Under the pieces are notes generated by a model. That model had not been told where the DNA came from. It searched no databases and saw nothing but the letters and a program-made list of their open reading frames with translations. Shown here one piece after another: positions 8,057 to 15,142 of a DNA stretch of 64,000 bases. This stretch comes from Veillonella parvula (GTDB lineage Bacteria > Bacillota > Negativicutes > Veillonellales > Veillonellaceae), in the NCBI RefSeq assembly GCF_036456085.1, contig NZ_CP138632.1, forward strand, positions 310,001 through 374,000, read 5' to 3'. The first letter of the stretch is position 1. Every line of letters begins with the position of its first letter. The position numbers were made by a program, and so were the translations under genes.

Positions 8057-9046
8057 TTATTTTTCTAATGCATCCCAGGCTTCGTTAGCACGTTCAACGA
8101 ATAAGTTACGGATGTTTTGGTTTTCACCTAAACCATGGATATAAGTGTCAACTTTGAAACCTTCTTTTTCAAGAACGGATTTGTGGGAATCTGGTTCGTT
8201 ACCAGCCATGTCGTTGTTTGCATGGTCACCAGCAACCATCATGAAAGGCATCAATGTAACATGTTTAATACCATGTAATTTCAATTGAGGGATAACTTGT
8301 TCAAGATTTGGTGTACCTTCTACTGTGTAGATGAATACATTTTTCATACCAAGAGTATGGATGCGGTCTTGAATTACAGAATAGTATGCATTGGAAGGAT
8401 CTGGAGTACCATGAGCCATGATAAGAAGAGCATCTTCTTTACCTAATTTAGGGAATTGGGATTGAACAGCTTTTAATGTTTCAATAACTTGGTCAGTTTG
8501 GTTTTCTTGACCCATCCAGTACATAAGAGATGTACCGAGTGTCATTTTTTTGAAATCATTTTTGTATAAATTATATACTGCTGCATCGTAATTATATTCC
8601 ATACCAGGAATTACATCTAGAGATGCCAATGCAACGCGAGTGTAACCATCTTTTTTAAGTTCAGCTAAAGCTTCTTCAGGTGTAGGGTATGTTATACCTT
8701 CTTTTTGTTGGATGCGATCACGAATAATATGGCTTGTGAAAGCAGTTATCACTTTAGTATTTGGGTGAGCCGCTTTAATAGCATCTACAGTAGCATCGAT
8801 TGTTTTTACGCGAGTATCTTTATAAGTTGTACCAAAGCTCATAACAACCATAGCATCCTTGTTTGGCAAGTTTTGTAAAGCTTCTGTATTATGTGTACGA
8901 ACACCAATTGCAGCGGCTTCTTTCAATGCTGGTGTAGGATCTTTTACTTCTTCATTTAATTGATATGCAGCATTAGATACAACTGGTGCACCAAAGGATA
9001 CTGCAAGACCTAGAATAGCGGATGCTAAAGCTAATTGTTTTTTCAT
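8057..9046 (-). CDS. Exported CbiK-type sirohydrochlorin cobaltochelatase (periplasmic CbiK-P-like)
   Basis: 329 aa. Residues 1-26 form a Sec signal peptide (MKKQLALAS..., cleavage expected after VSNA), then a complete class II chelatase. The metal-site residues known from CbiK are all present: His212 in IMAHGT, Glu243 in YTVEGTP, His275 in VAGDHAND-like VAGDHANND. A periplasmic form, CbiK-P, is known from Desulfovibrio, where it was proposed to act in metal or haem handling and not in B12 synthesis. Co-transcription with the binding lipoprotein suggests the same here. The cytoplasmic chelatase for B12 is the separate gene at 10609. Confidence 0.88.
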   Translation of the reverse strand: MKKQLALASAILGLAVSFGAPVVSNAAYQLNEEVKDPTPALKEAAAIGVRTHNTEALQNLPNKDAMVVMSFGTTYKDTRVKTIDATVDAIKAAHPNTKVITAFTSHIIRDRIQQKEGITYPTPEEALAELKKDGYTRVALASLDVIPGMEYNYDAAVYNLYKNDFKKMTLGTSLMYWMGQENQTDQVIETLKAVQSQFPKLGKEDALLIMAHGTPDPSNAYYSVIQDRIHTLGMKNVFIYTVEGTPNLEQVIPQLKLHGIKHVTLMPFMMVAGDHANNDMAGNEPDSHKSVLEKEGFKVDTYIHGLGENQNIRNLFVERANEAWDALEK

Positions 9047-9096
9047 TTCTATACTCCTAATTTATAACTATAACTACACTAATATGCAATCATTCA

Positions 9097-9123
9097 CATA
9101 GTTCTAATATAATGAGAACTATG
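9097..9123. promoter_or_regulatory. Perfect 9-bp inverted repeat in leader of exported chelatase operon
   Basis: CATAGTTCT and AGAACTATG flank AATATAATG. It lies about 25-50 nt downstream of the predicted minus-strand start site, so it could be an operator dyad or an RNA hairpin. Confidence 0.5.
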
Positions 9124-9153
9124 GATTTATCGCATATATATAACTTTAAATCA

Positions 9154-9182
9154 ATCGTAGCAGAGGGGCTAAGGAGTGTCAA
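9154..9182 (-). promoter_or_regulatory. Predicted sigma-70-type promoter for chelatase/lipoprotein operon
   Basis: On the minus strand TTGACA is followed after 17 bp by TACGAT. The transcript would start about 100 nt before the chelatase ATG. Confidence 0.6.
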
Positions 9183-9188
9183 TAAACC

Positions 9189-9208
9189 CTATACCCCTAG
9201 AAGTATAG
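9189..9208. promoter_or_regulatory. Inverted repeat CTATAC-N8-GTATAG
   Basis: Perfect 6-bp arms just upstream of the minus-strand -35 element. A related TATGCCCCTA stretch occurs at 10544-10553, upstream of the cytoplasmic cbiK, hinting at a shared regulator; this is weak evidence. Confidence 0.35.
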
Positions 9209-9419
9209 AGGAAATAAGAAAGTATTAATAAATTAATGTGATGAATATAGTATGATAGTACATTTTATAATTATATTCTTGTTGGTTATAAGGGTATGAA
9301 TATGTGAATATGTGAGTAATTTTATTTTTCCTTTTTATTTAGGACTATTTTGATGGGGCCCATAACGTTACTACAACCAAATTGATCGTTATAAATGTTA
9401 ATTTTGATATTTTTTCTCA

Positions 9420-9448
9420 TTGACTTCTATAGATTAATCTTGTACTAT
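9420..9448 (+). promoter_or_regulatory. Predicted promoter for degenerate cbiK paralogue
   Basis: TTGACT, a 17-bp spacer and TACTAT; close to consensus. It lies about 70 bp before the start codon. Confidence 0.6.
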
Positions 9449-9461
9449 TATTACATAGTAG

Positions 9462-9478
9462 TTGATAACAGTTTTCAA
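9462..9478. promoter_or_regulatory. Fur-like near-palindrome at predicted start site
   Basis: TTGATAACAGTTTTCAA fits a 7-1-7 dyad (TGATAAC, A, GTTTTCA) with one mismatch pair. It begins about 14 bp after the -10 element, where a repressor would block transcription. Assignment to Fur is inference. Confidence 0.35.
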
Positions 9479-9520
9479 TTGTGAAAGTTGTTTCATGTAT
9501 GAGTAATATGGAGGTCACAT

Positions 9521-10402
9521 ATGAAAGGCATAATTATTGCATCCTTTGGATCAATTTACCAAGATGCTGTGGAGAAATCCATTGGCAGTATAGAGAAAAA
9601 AGTACGTTCCATGTATAGTGATATGGAGGTACGCCGCGTATTCTTATCTGATGCATTAGTAGAGAAGTGGAATGAGAAGTACGAAGATAAGATTTCTTCT
9701 TTCACAGAGGCTATGCAAGATTTCGCTCGTATGGGTATCGATGAGGTGTACATTCAACCTATTACATTGGTGGCAGATCAGTGTTACCAACAAATGCGCA
9801 AACAAGCATTAAAATTTTTACATAGCAATGAATATGGTTTTAGTCAGGTTAATATTGGTAAACCATTGCTTACCTCTTTAGGTGTAAAAAATTATGCCGA
9901 TGATTATGAAGCAACATTAGAAAGCATTGTTCGTCACGTTAATACAAAAGCACTTAATAAATCTGTTGTGCTCATGGCGAATGGTCAAAATCAATTAGAG
10001 TTTAGTACATTGCAATTAAAGGCGATGTATGGTGCAGCACCAAATGTAGTAGTATTTACTACAAATGGTTTCCCTACTTTTAAACAAGCTCTTACTTTCT
10101 TGGATCGTATGGGGCATAAAGATTTATTAGTTGTACCATTGGCTCTCATAGGTTCTACACATTTAATGGATTACCTTGGCGGTGAACGCTCCGATTCCAT
10201 TTATGCTTTACTCGCTGAGGAAGGCTACAATGTTGATATCTGGAATGAAGGGCTTGGGGAAAATCCACATGTACAAGATTTATTCTTGAAACATTTAGGT
10301 CAAGCTATCCGCATGTCTGATCGTAAACGGCCCATGCCTAGAGAATCCGTAAAACCTGTCATGACAAATTCTCGCTTAGAAGCGCAAGGTTTGATTTCTT
10401 GA
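9521..10402 (+). CDS. CbiK-family protein with altered metal site (probable pseudoenzyme)
   Basis: 293 aa, cytoplasmic (no signal peptide), and similar along its length to the CbiK chelatases on both sides: ASFGS near the start, YIQPITLVADQCYQQ in place of the usual phosphate/loop region, LGENPHVQDLF near the end. Aligning by the flanking motifs, the first metal His is Asn154 (MANGQ versus VGHGG), and the active-site Glu is Asn182 (TTNGFP versus TVEGTP); only His214 (STHLMDYL) remains. Chelatase activity is therefore doubtful. The reading frame is intact, with its own promoter and terminator, so it is not an ordinary decayed gene. It might bind a tetrapyrrole or regulate. Confidence 0.75.
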   Translation: MKGIIIASFGSIYQDAVEKSIGSIEKKVRSMYSDMEVRRVFLSDALVEKWNEKYEDKISSFTEAMQDFARMGIDEVYIQPITLVADQCYQQMRKQALKFLHSNEYGFSQVNIGKPLLTSLGVKNYADDYEATLESIVRHVNTKALNKSVVLMANGQNQLEFSTLQLKAMYGAAPNVVVFTTNGFPTFKQALTFLDRMGHKDLLVVPLALIGSTHLMDYLGGERSDSIYALLAEEGYNVDIWNEGLGENPHVQDLFLKHLGQAIRMSDRKRPMPRESVKPVMTNSRLEAQGLIS

Positions 10403-10453
10403 TATTTGTTATTACATAATTAGACATACAACACTCCACTCTTTCACATTAAT

Positions 10454-10493
10454 AAAAATCCTCCTTGTTGGACATCCAATGAGGAGGATTTTT
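10454..10493 (+). terminator. Terminator after degenerate cbiK
   Basis: AAAAATCCTCCT and AGGAGGATTTTT form a long stem, extended by TTGG/CCAA around ACAT. The A and T tails on the two sides could also make it bidirectional. Confidence 0.85.
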
Positions 10494-10608
10494 ACTTTTA
10501 CCATGAAAGATAAGAATAATTTCTATTTTATACGTACCACGGTATGCCCCTATAGAATGGTCTATGGTATGATTAAGATACATTATTAGTTAATATAAGG
10601 AGACATTC

Positions 10609-11463
10609 ATGAAACAAGCTATCTTAGTTGTTGCCTTTGGATCCACTGTGGACAGTGCTCGTGAACATAATATCGATTCCGTAGTAGAACATATTCGTAA
10701 ATCGTATCCGGATTATACTGTAGAATTAGCTTTTTCCTCTCGTATCATCGTTAAGCGCTTACGTGAGCGTGGTATTGAGATTCCTACTGAACAAGGGGCG
10801 TTAGAAAAACTGATTCGAGAAGGTTATACACATGTATATGTGCAGCCACTTCATTTCACCGGTGGTGAAGAGTTCGATAAATTGAAAAATAATATCCTTG
10901 CTCATGAAGGGGAAGGACAACTCGAAGTATTGCGTGTAGGTAGACCTCTCGTATACTATATGGGACAAGAAGAGCACCCAGATGATTACCAAATCTTGAT
11001 TGACCGTTTCATTAAATCTCTTAATATTTCCAAAGATGATGGTTTGTTATTGGTCGGTCATGGAGGTCTTGGTTCTGGCAATTCTTCATATGGTAATTTA
11101 CAGTTTAAGCTAATCCGTAATGGACTTACAAATGTGCGTATTGCTGTACTTGAAAATGCACCATATGTGTCAGATGTAGCAATGCCTTGGGAATGGCTTG
11201 ATGGTAAACGTCCAAAAACAATTTATGTACATCCTTTATTATTGGTACTCGGGGATCATGCACAAAATGATTTATTTGGTGACGAAGAGGATAGTGTTGT
11301 TAATGAACTTTCTGGAGCAGGATATGCGGTTAAACCAATTCATAGTGCTCTAGGTGAATATGAAGCGATTCATGATATTTTCCGTCAACATGTGCAAGAT
11401 TGTATCGATGATTTGTATGGCAAACGTAGCCCACATCGTCCTGCAATTCCAAATATTAAATAG
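10609..11463 (+). CDS. cbiK: Cytoplasmic sirohydrochlorin cobaltochelatase CbiK
   Basis: 284 aa class II chelatase that inserts Co2+ into sirohydrochlorin (factor II) without ATP, the committing step of anaerobic B12 synthesis. His151 (VGHGG), Glu182 (VLENAP) and His217 (LGDHAQND) correspond to the three metal-site residues of the Salmonella enzyme. No signal peptide. A clear AAGGAG precedes ATG 10609. cbiL, which acts right after cobalt insertion, is next downstream. Confidence 0.93.
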   Translation: MKQAILVVAFGSTVDSAREHNIDSVVEHIRKSYPDYTVELAFSSRIIVKRLRERGIEIPTEQGALEKLIREGYTHVYVQPLHFTGGEEFDKLKNNILAHEGEGQLEVLRVGRPLVYYMGQEEHPDDYQILIDRFIKSLNISKDDGLLLVGHGGLGSGNSSYGNLQFKLIRNGLTNVRIAVLENAPYVSDVAMPWEWLDGKRPKTIYVHPLLLVLGDHAQNDLFGDEEDSVVNELSGAGYAVKPIHSALGEYEAIHDIFRQHVQDCIDDLYGKRSPHRPAIPNIK

Positions 11464-11468
11464 TATCT

Positions 11469-11497
11469 TTGTATATATTGTATAAATTGGTTATAAT
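11469..11497 (+). promoter_or_regulatory. Predicted promoter for cbiL-cbiA block
   Basis: TTGTAT, 17 bp, TATAAT, beginning six bases after the cbiK stop. No terminator separates cbiK from cbiL, so this would be a secondary start. Confidence 0.55.
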
Positions 11498-11549
11498 AAA
11501 AGATATTGCAATTATAAATAGAGTGTGACTATAAGAATAGGAGATACCC

Positions 11550-12257
11550 ATGAAAGGTAAATTATATGGTATTGGCGTAGGCCCTGGCGATTCTGAATTA
11601 ATGACTGTGAAAGCTGCTCGCATCGTAGGTGAAGCAGATATTATCATCACACCTAAAACAGAAAAGAAAGATGGTTCCGTAGCCCTTGATATCGCATCCC
11701 CATATATCCAAGAACATACAGAAATCGTTCCCGTAGTATTCCCAATGGTATTGGATGATTCTACACAGGAGGAAGGCTGGCAAGAGGCTAAACGCGTTAT
11801 CTTGTCTTACTTAGATGAAGGTAAAAGTGTTGTATTTTTAACATTAGGTGATCCTATGTTCTACAGCACATATATGTATGTATACCGTTTGATTGAAAAT
11901 ACAGGTCATGAAATTGAAACAATTCCTGGCGTTACTGCATTCTGTGCAATCGGATCTCACCTTGGATACCCAATCGTAGAGAAGGAAGAGGTATTGGCCA
12001 TCGTTCCAGCTACAGCGCCTAAAGAAAAAATCGATGCTGTATTGGCTGTTGCAGATGATGCAGTTATCATGAAGGTATATAAAAACTTTGATGAAGTACA
12101 AGAAACCTTGATTAAACATAATATGGCAGATGATGCGGTTATGATTAGCCGTGTAGGTTTGCCTGATGAGCAAGTATTCGTAGGTTTAGATAATATACCA
12201 AAAGATACTAAACTCAACTACTTATCTACAATTCTTGCAAAACGTAAGGATCGTTAA
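11550..12257 (+). CDS. cbiL: Cobalt-precorrin-2 C20-methyltransferase CbiL
   Basis: 235 aa SAM-dependent methylase of the CobI/CbiL group, methylating C20 of cobalt-factor II. The signature GVGPGDSELMTVKAARI is at residues 8-24, TLGDPMFYSTYMY near 95, and IPGVTAFCAIGSHLG near 125, all characteristic of CbiL (the 'DPMFYST' motif separates it from CbiF/CbiH). AATAGGAGA ribosome site before ATG 11550. cbiA follows after 29 bp. Confidence 0.93.
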   Translation: MKGKLYGIGVGPGDSELMTVKAARIVGEADIIITPKTEKKDGSVALDIASPYIQEHTEIVPVVFPMVLDDSTQEEGWQEAKRVILSYLDEGKSVVFLTLGDPMFYSTYMYVYRLIENTGHEIETIPGVTAFCAIGSHLGYPIVEKEEVLAIVPATAPKEKIDAVLAVADDAVIMKVYKNFDEVQETLIKHNMADDAVMISRVGLPDEQVFVGLDNIPKDTKLNYLSTILAKRKDR

Positions 12258-12286
12258 CAAACACATCGTATTGCGAGGTAATATCT

Positions 12287-13663
12287 ATGAACACAGTACA
12301 GATTCCACGTGTTGTCATTGCTGGTACCAACTCTGGTGTTGGTAAAACGACTATCGTAGCGGGCTTATTGGCTGCTTATGCAAATGGTGGACGTACGGTG
12401 CAATCTTTTAAAGTGGGCCCGGATTATATTGATCCGGGCTTTCATAAAATTGCATCCGGCCGTGACAGCTATAATTTAGATACGTGGCTTGTGCCACCTC
12501 ACAAGTTGACTCCTTTCTTTGCTACAATGGCACATGATGTAGACCTTGCCATTATTGAAGGTGTTATGGGTCTCTATGATGGTGGTCGAGAAGGCGTTAG
12601 TTCTACGGCTCAAATTGCTAAACAGTTAAATGCACCAGTGGTACTTGTTATCGATTGCAAGGCTATGGGTGAAAGTGCAGCTGCTATTGCAAAAGGCTTC
12701 CGTGACTATGACCCAGAGGTAAACTTTGGTGGTGTCATCTTGAACCGCTTAGGCTCAGCCAATCATGAGCGTATGGTTCGTGAAGGGATGGATAAAATCG
12801 GTGTACCTGTTATTGGTGCCATTTATCGTGATGATCGTATGCATTCTCCAGAACGTCATTTAGGACTTACACCAGTTACTGAAATCGATCCAACAGAGGC
12901 GATTAATACGATTCGAGAAGCTGTTGAGAAGATGGTAAATCTCGATGCACTATTGGAAATTGCTACCAATGCACCAACTATCGAACTACCAGATGCTATA
13001 GATGTTAAATCCATTGAAAAACGTGTGAAAATCGGTGTAGCTTATGATGAGGCATTCTCTTTTTATTATCCAGCTAGTCTTTCTGCGTTAGAGGAAAAAG
13101 GGGCTGAGCTTGTTTACTTTAGTCCGCTTAATGATTCGGTAATTCCCGATGTAGACGGACTTGTATTTGGGGGTGGCTTCCCAGAAATGTTTTTATTCCA
13201 GTTATCTAGCAATGAGTCTATGAAGGAATCTATCCGCCAAGCTAATGCACAAGGTATGCCTATTTATGCCGAATGTGGTGGCCTTATGTATCTTTGTGAA
13301 AGCATTCATGACTTCGAAGGTTCTGTATATAAAACTGTAGGTATTGTACCTGCCAATTGTGTGATGCAACAAAAGCTTCAAAAGGTGGGGTATGTTACAG
13401 CAACTGCAAAGAGAGATACTTTATTAGGCGCTATGAATACAGCTATTCGTGGTCATGAGTTCCATTTCTCTACAATGGAGCCAACTATAGATGACTTTCC
13501 ATGGGCTTTTCATTTAGAAGGAGGCCGTAAACCTCAATCGTATGACGGAGGCTATGCAACAAAAAATGTATTAGCTTCTTACTTACATTTGAACTTTGCT
13601 GGCTCTGATGAAGGGGCACAACATTTTGTTGATACATGTGCTGCTTATAAAGCCCAAAAGTAA
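12287..13663 (+). CDS. cbiA: Cobyrinate a,c-diamide synthase CbiA
   Basis: 458 aa, ATP- and glutamine-dependent amidation of the a and c side chains of cobyrinate. N-terminal dethiobiotin-synthetase-like ATPase domain with P-loop GTNSGVGKTT (residues 13-22) and GPDYIDPGFH; C-terminal class I glutaminase-like domain with the nucleophile in YAECGGLMYL and a conserved RGHEFHFS near residue 389. Length and domain order are standard. It precedes the adenosyltransferase gene, so this block carries cobyrinate towards adenosylated intermediates. Confidence 0.94.
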   Translation: MNTVQIPRVVIAGTNSGVGKTTIVAGLLAAYANGGRTVQSFKVGPDYIDPGFHKIASGRDSYNLDTWLVPPHKLTPFFATMAHDVDLAIIEGVMGLYDGGREGVSSTAQIAKQLNAPVVLVIDCKAMGESAAAIAKGFRDYDPEVNFGGVILNRLGSANHERMVREGMDKIGVPVIGAIYRDDRMHSPERHLGLTPVTEIDPTEAINTIREAVEKMVNLDALLEIATNAPTIELPDAIDVKSIEKRVKIGVAYDEAFSFYYPASLSALEEKGAELVYFSPLNDSVIPDVDGLVFGGGFPEMFLFQLSSNESMKESIRQANAQGMPIYAECGGLMYLCESIHDFEGSVYKTVGIVPANCVMQQKLQKVGYVTATAKRDTLLGAMNTAIRGHEFHFSTMEPTIDDFPWAFHLEGGRKPQSYDGGYATKNVLASYLHLNFAGSDEGAQHFVDTCAAYKAQK

Positions 13664-13751
13664 TAGATGTGTAGATGTATTTAATAGGTTTATATGACTA
13701 TGTGTTATCACAATTACATTCTGCGGGACAGTTCATATTAAAGGAGCTATT

Positions 13752-14294
13752 ATGGAAGAACATGGATTAATTCTAGTTAATACAGGGAATGGTAAAGGTA
13801 AAACAACAGCAGCATTAGGCGTTGTTCTACGTGCTGTTGGACAAGGTTTTAAGGTTCTTATATTACAATTTATTAAGAGCGGCAATGGCTATGGTGAATT
13901 GGCAGGTCTCGCTAAACTAGGTGATCAAGTTGAAATTCGCTCTATGGGAAAAGGCTTTATTTACTATAAACGGGATGAAGTAGGGGAAGCTGAGCTTGCT
14001 CGCCACAAAGAAGCAGCACAAGCCGCTTGGCGTACATTAGTAGAGGAAGTAAACTCCGATAAATGGGATCTAATTGTTATGGATGAAATAAATAATGCCA
14101 TTAATTATGAGCTTATCGATGTGCATTCTGTAGTGGAAATGCTTAGCAATAAGCCAAAAAGACTTCATGTTGTTTTGACGGGGCGTTATGCTAAACCTGA
14201 AATCATTGATATGGCGGATACTGTAACAGAAATGAAGGTAGTAAAGCATGCTTATGAAAAGGGCATAAAAGCTGCTAAAGGCATAGAATTTTGA
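13752..14294 (+). CDS. cobO: Corrinoid adenosyltransferase, CobA/CobO/BtuR type
   Basis: 180 aa. It transfers the 5'-deoxyadenosyl group of ATP to Co(I) corrinoids. The reversed-order P-loop GNGKGKTTAALG lies at residues 13-24, LILQFIKSG follows, and WDLIVMDEINNAI carries the Walker B-like acidic pair. The gene starts 88 bp after cbiA, behind AAAGGAGC, with no terminator between, so it probably shares the cbiK-cbiL-cbiA transcript. The gene is variously called cobA, cobO or btuR in different organisms. Confidence 0.93.
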   Translation: MEEHGLILVNTGNGKGKTTAALGVVLRAVGQGFKVLILQFIKSGNGYGELAGLAKLGDQVEIRSMGKGFIYYKRDEVGEAELARHKEAAQAAWRTLVEEVNSDKWDLIVMDEINNAINYELIDVHSVVEMLSNKPKRLHVVLTGRYAKPEIIDMADTVTEMKVVKHAYEKGIKAAKGIEF

Positions 14295-14302
14295 GTTAAT
14301 TC

Positions 14303-14327
14303 AAAAAAATCGAAAAAAATCGAAAAA
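14303..14327 (+). promoter_or_regulatory. Phased A-tracts upstream of superoxide reductase promoter
   Basis: Three runs of 7, 7 and 5 A residues start at 14303, 14313 and 14323, exactly 10 bp apart and ending 5 bp before the -35 element. This spacing is expected for intrinsically bent DNA or an UP element. Confidence 0.5.
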
Positions 14328-14331
14328 GAAC

Positions 14332-14360
14332 TTGCTAAAACTATATCGAAAATGTATAAT
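14332..14360 (+). promoter_or_regulatory. Predicted promoter of superoxide reductase gene
   Basis: TTGCTA, 17 bp, TATAAT. The leader of about 65 nt includes a small GCAC-AGAG-GTGC hairpin at 14371-14382. Confidence 0.65.
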
Positions 14361-14433
14361 ATAGTCATAAGCACAGAGGTGCTCAATATTCTTGACATTA
14401 AGTATGTATATAAGACTAACCAGGAGGTTAACT

Positions 14434-14823
14434 ATGGCTGTACATGATTACATTAAATCTGGCGATTTCGCTACTGAAAAACACGTTCCTGTTATCGAAA
14501 CAGTTGACACTGTAAAAGCAGGTGAAACATTCCACGTTACTTTATCCGTAGGTAAAGACATTGCACATCCAAACACTGTAGAACATCACATTGATTGGAT
14601 TAAATTGTACTTCGTAGCTGAAGGCACTCAATTACCATTCGAAGTTGGCGCTATCGAGTTCAACGTTCATGGTGACGGTGCAACTGCAAACGAAGGTCCT
14701 GTAGCAGCAGTTTCTGAAGGTACTTTAGCAGTAGCTTTGAAAAAATCCGGTAAATTGATCGCTGTTTCTTACTGCAATATCCACGGTTTGTGGGAATCTG
14801 AAAAAGATATCGTAGTTGCTTAA
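14434..14823 (+). CDS. Superoxide reductase (neelaredoxin type)
   Basis: 129 aa non-haem iron protein that reduces superoxide to hydrogen peroxide without making oxygen, the usual defence of strict anaerobes. It is the short 1Fe form without the N-terminal desulforedoxin domain. EKHVP (Glu15-Lys16-His17) carries the catalytic Lys and first His ligand, the HPNTVEHHI region gives the other equatorial His residues, and YCNIHG carries the axial Cys and last His. Start ATG 14434 lies right behind AGGAGG; the upstream open frame has no such site. It is monocistronic between its own promoter and terminator. Confidence 0.93.
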   Translation: MAVHDYIKSGDFATEKHVPVIETVDTVKAGETFHVTLSVGKDIAHPNTVEHHIDWIKLYFVAEGTQLPFEVGAIEFNVHGDGATANEGPVAAVSEGTLAVALKKSGKLIAVSYCNIHGLWESEKDIVVA

Positions 14824-14841
14824 TTAACTATTACAACTAAT

Positions 14842-14869
14842 AAAGACCAGTCCTAGGGCTGGTCTTTTT
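14842..14869 (+). terminator. Terminator after superoxide reductase
   Basis: AAAGACCAG pairs with CTGGTCTTT, with an inner CTAG core and a run of T residues after it. Confidence 0.88.
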
Positions 14870-15067
14870 GTATATCTATGTGTTCACATAGTTTAATAAT
14901 GAGGCAAAGTTAAACTTTTAATAGTAGATATTTAATGGCATTATGGCTAATACATGTTAGGATTGTTTAATGCATATTCATAATATTATAGACATATTAT
15001 TTGATTTTTAATGTCCGCATAAAAAGGAGTTTTGTATCACTCCAGTGGATTAATTGCTGTACATCCC

Positions 15068-15096
15068 TTTACAGTGCTATTTGTTTGTGGTAAAGT
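15068..15096 (+). promoter_or_regulatory. Possible lysC promoter
   Basis: TTTACA, 17 bp, TAAAGT, about 45 bp before the start codon. Moderate match. Confidence 0.4.
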
Positions 15097-15142
15097 ATAT
15101 GCATATTGATATTTAGTAAACATAGTTAAATGAGGGATTATT

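Larger units (their letters stand above)
9047..9520. other. 474-bp divergent intergenic region
   Basis: Control region between the minus-strand chelatase/lipoprotein operon and the plus-strand degenerate cbiK. It contains one promoter-like sequence for each direction, two perfect inverted repeats and one Fur-like near-palindrome, listed separately. No convincing coding sequence or riboswitch was seen in it. Confidence 0.7.
14824..15142. other. 319-bp intergenic region before lysC
   Basis: Holds the superoxide reductase terminator, a perfect palindrome CTATGTG-TT-CACATAG at 14876-14891, a small hairpin GGAGT...ACTCC near 15025, and a promoter-like pair at 15068. I compared it with lysine riboswitch and T-box features and see neither. 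Confidence 0.6.

Noticed and set aside
14371-14433. Lysine riboswitch suggested by AGAGGTGC at 14375
   Set aside because: It lies before the superoxide reductase gene, the other conserved parts are absent, and it is explained by a tiny GCAC/GTGC hairpin.
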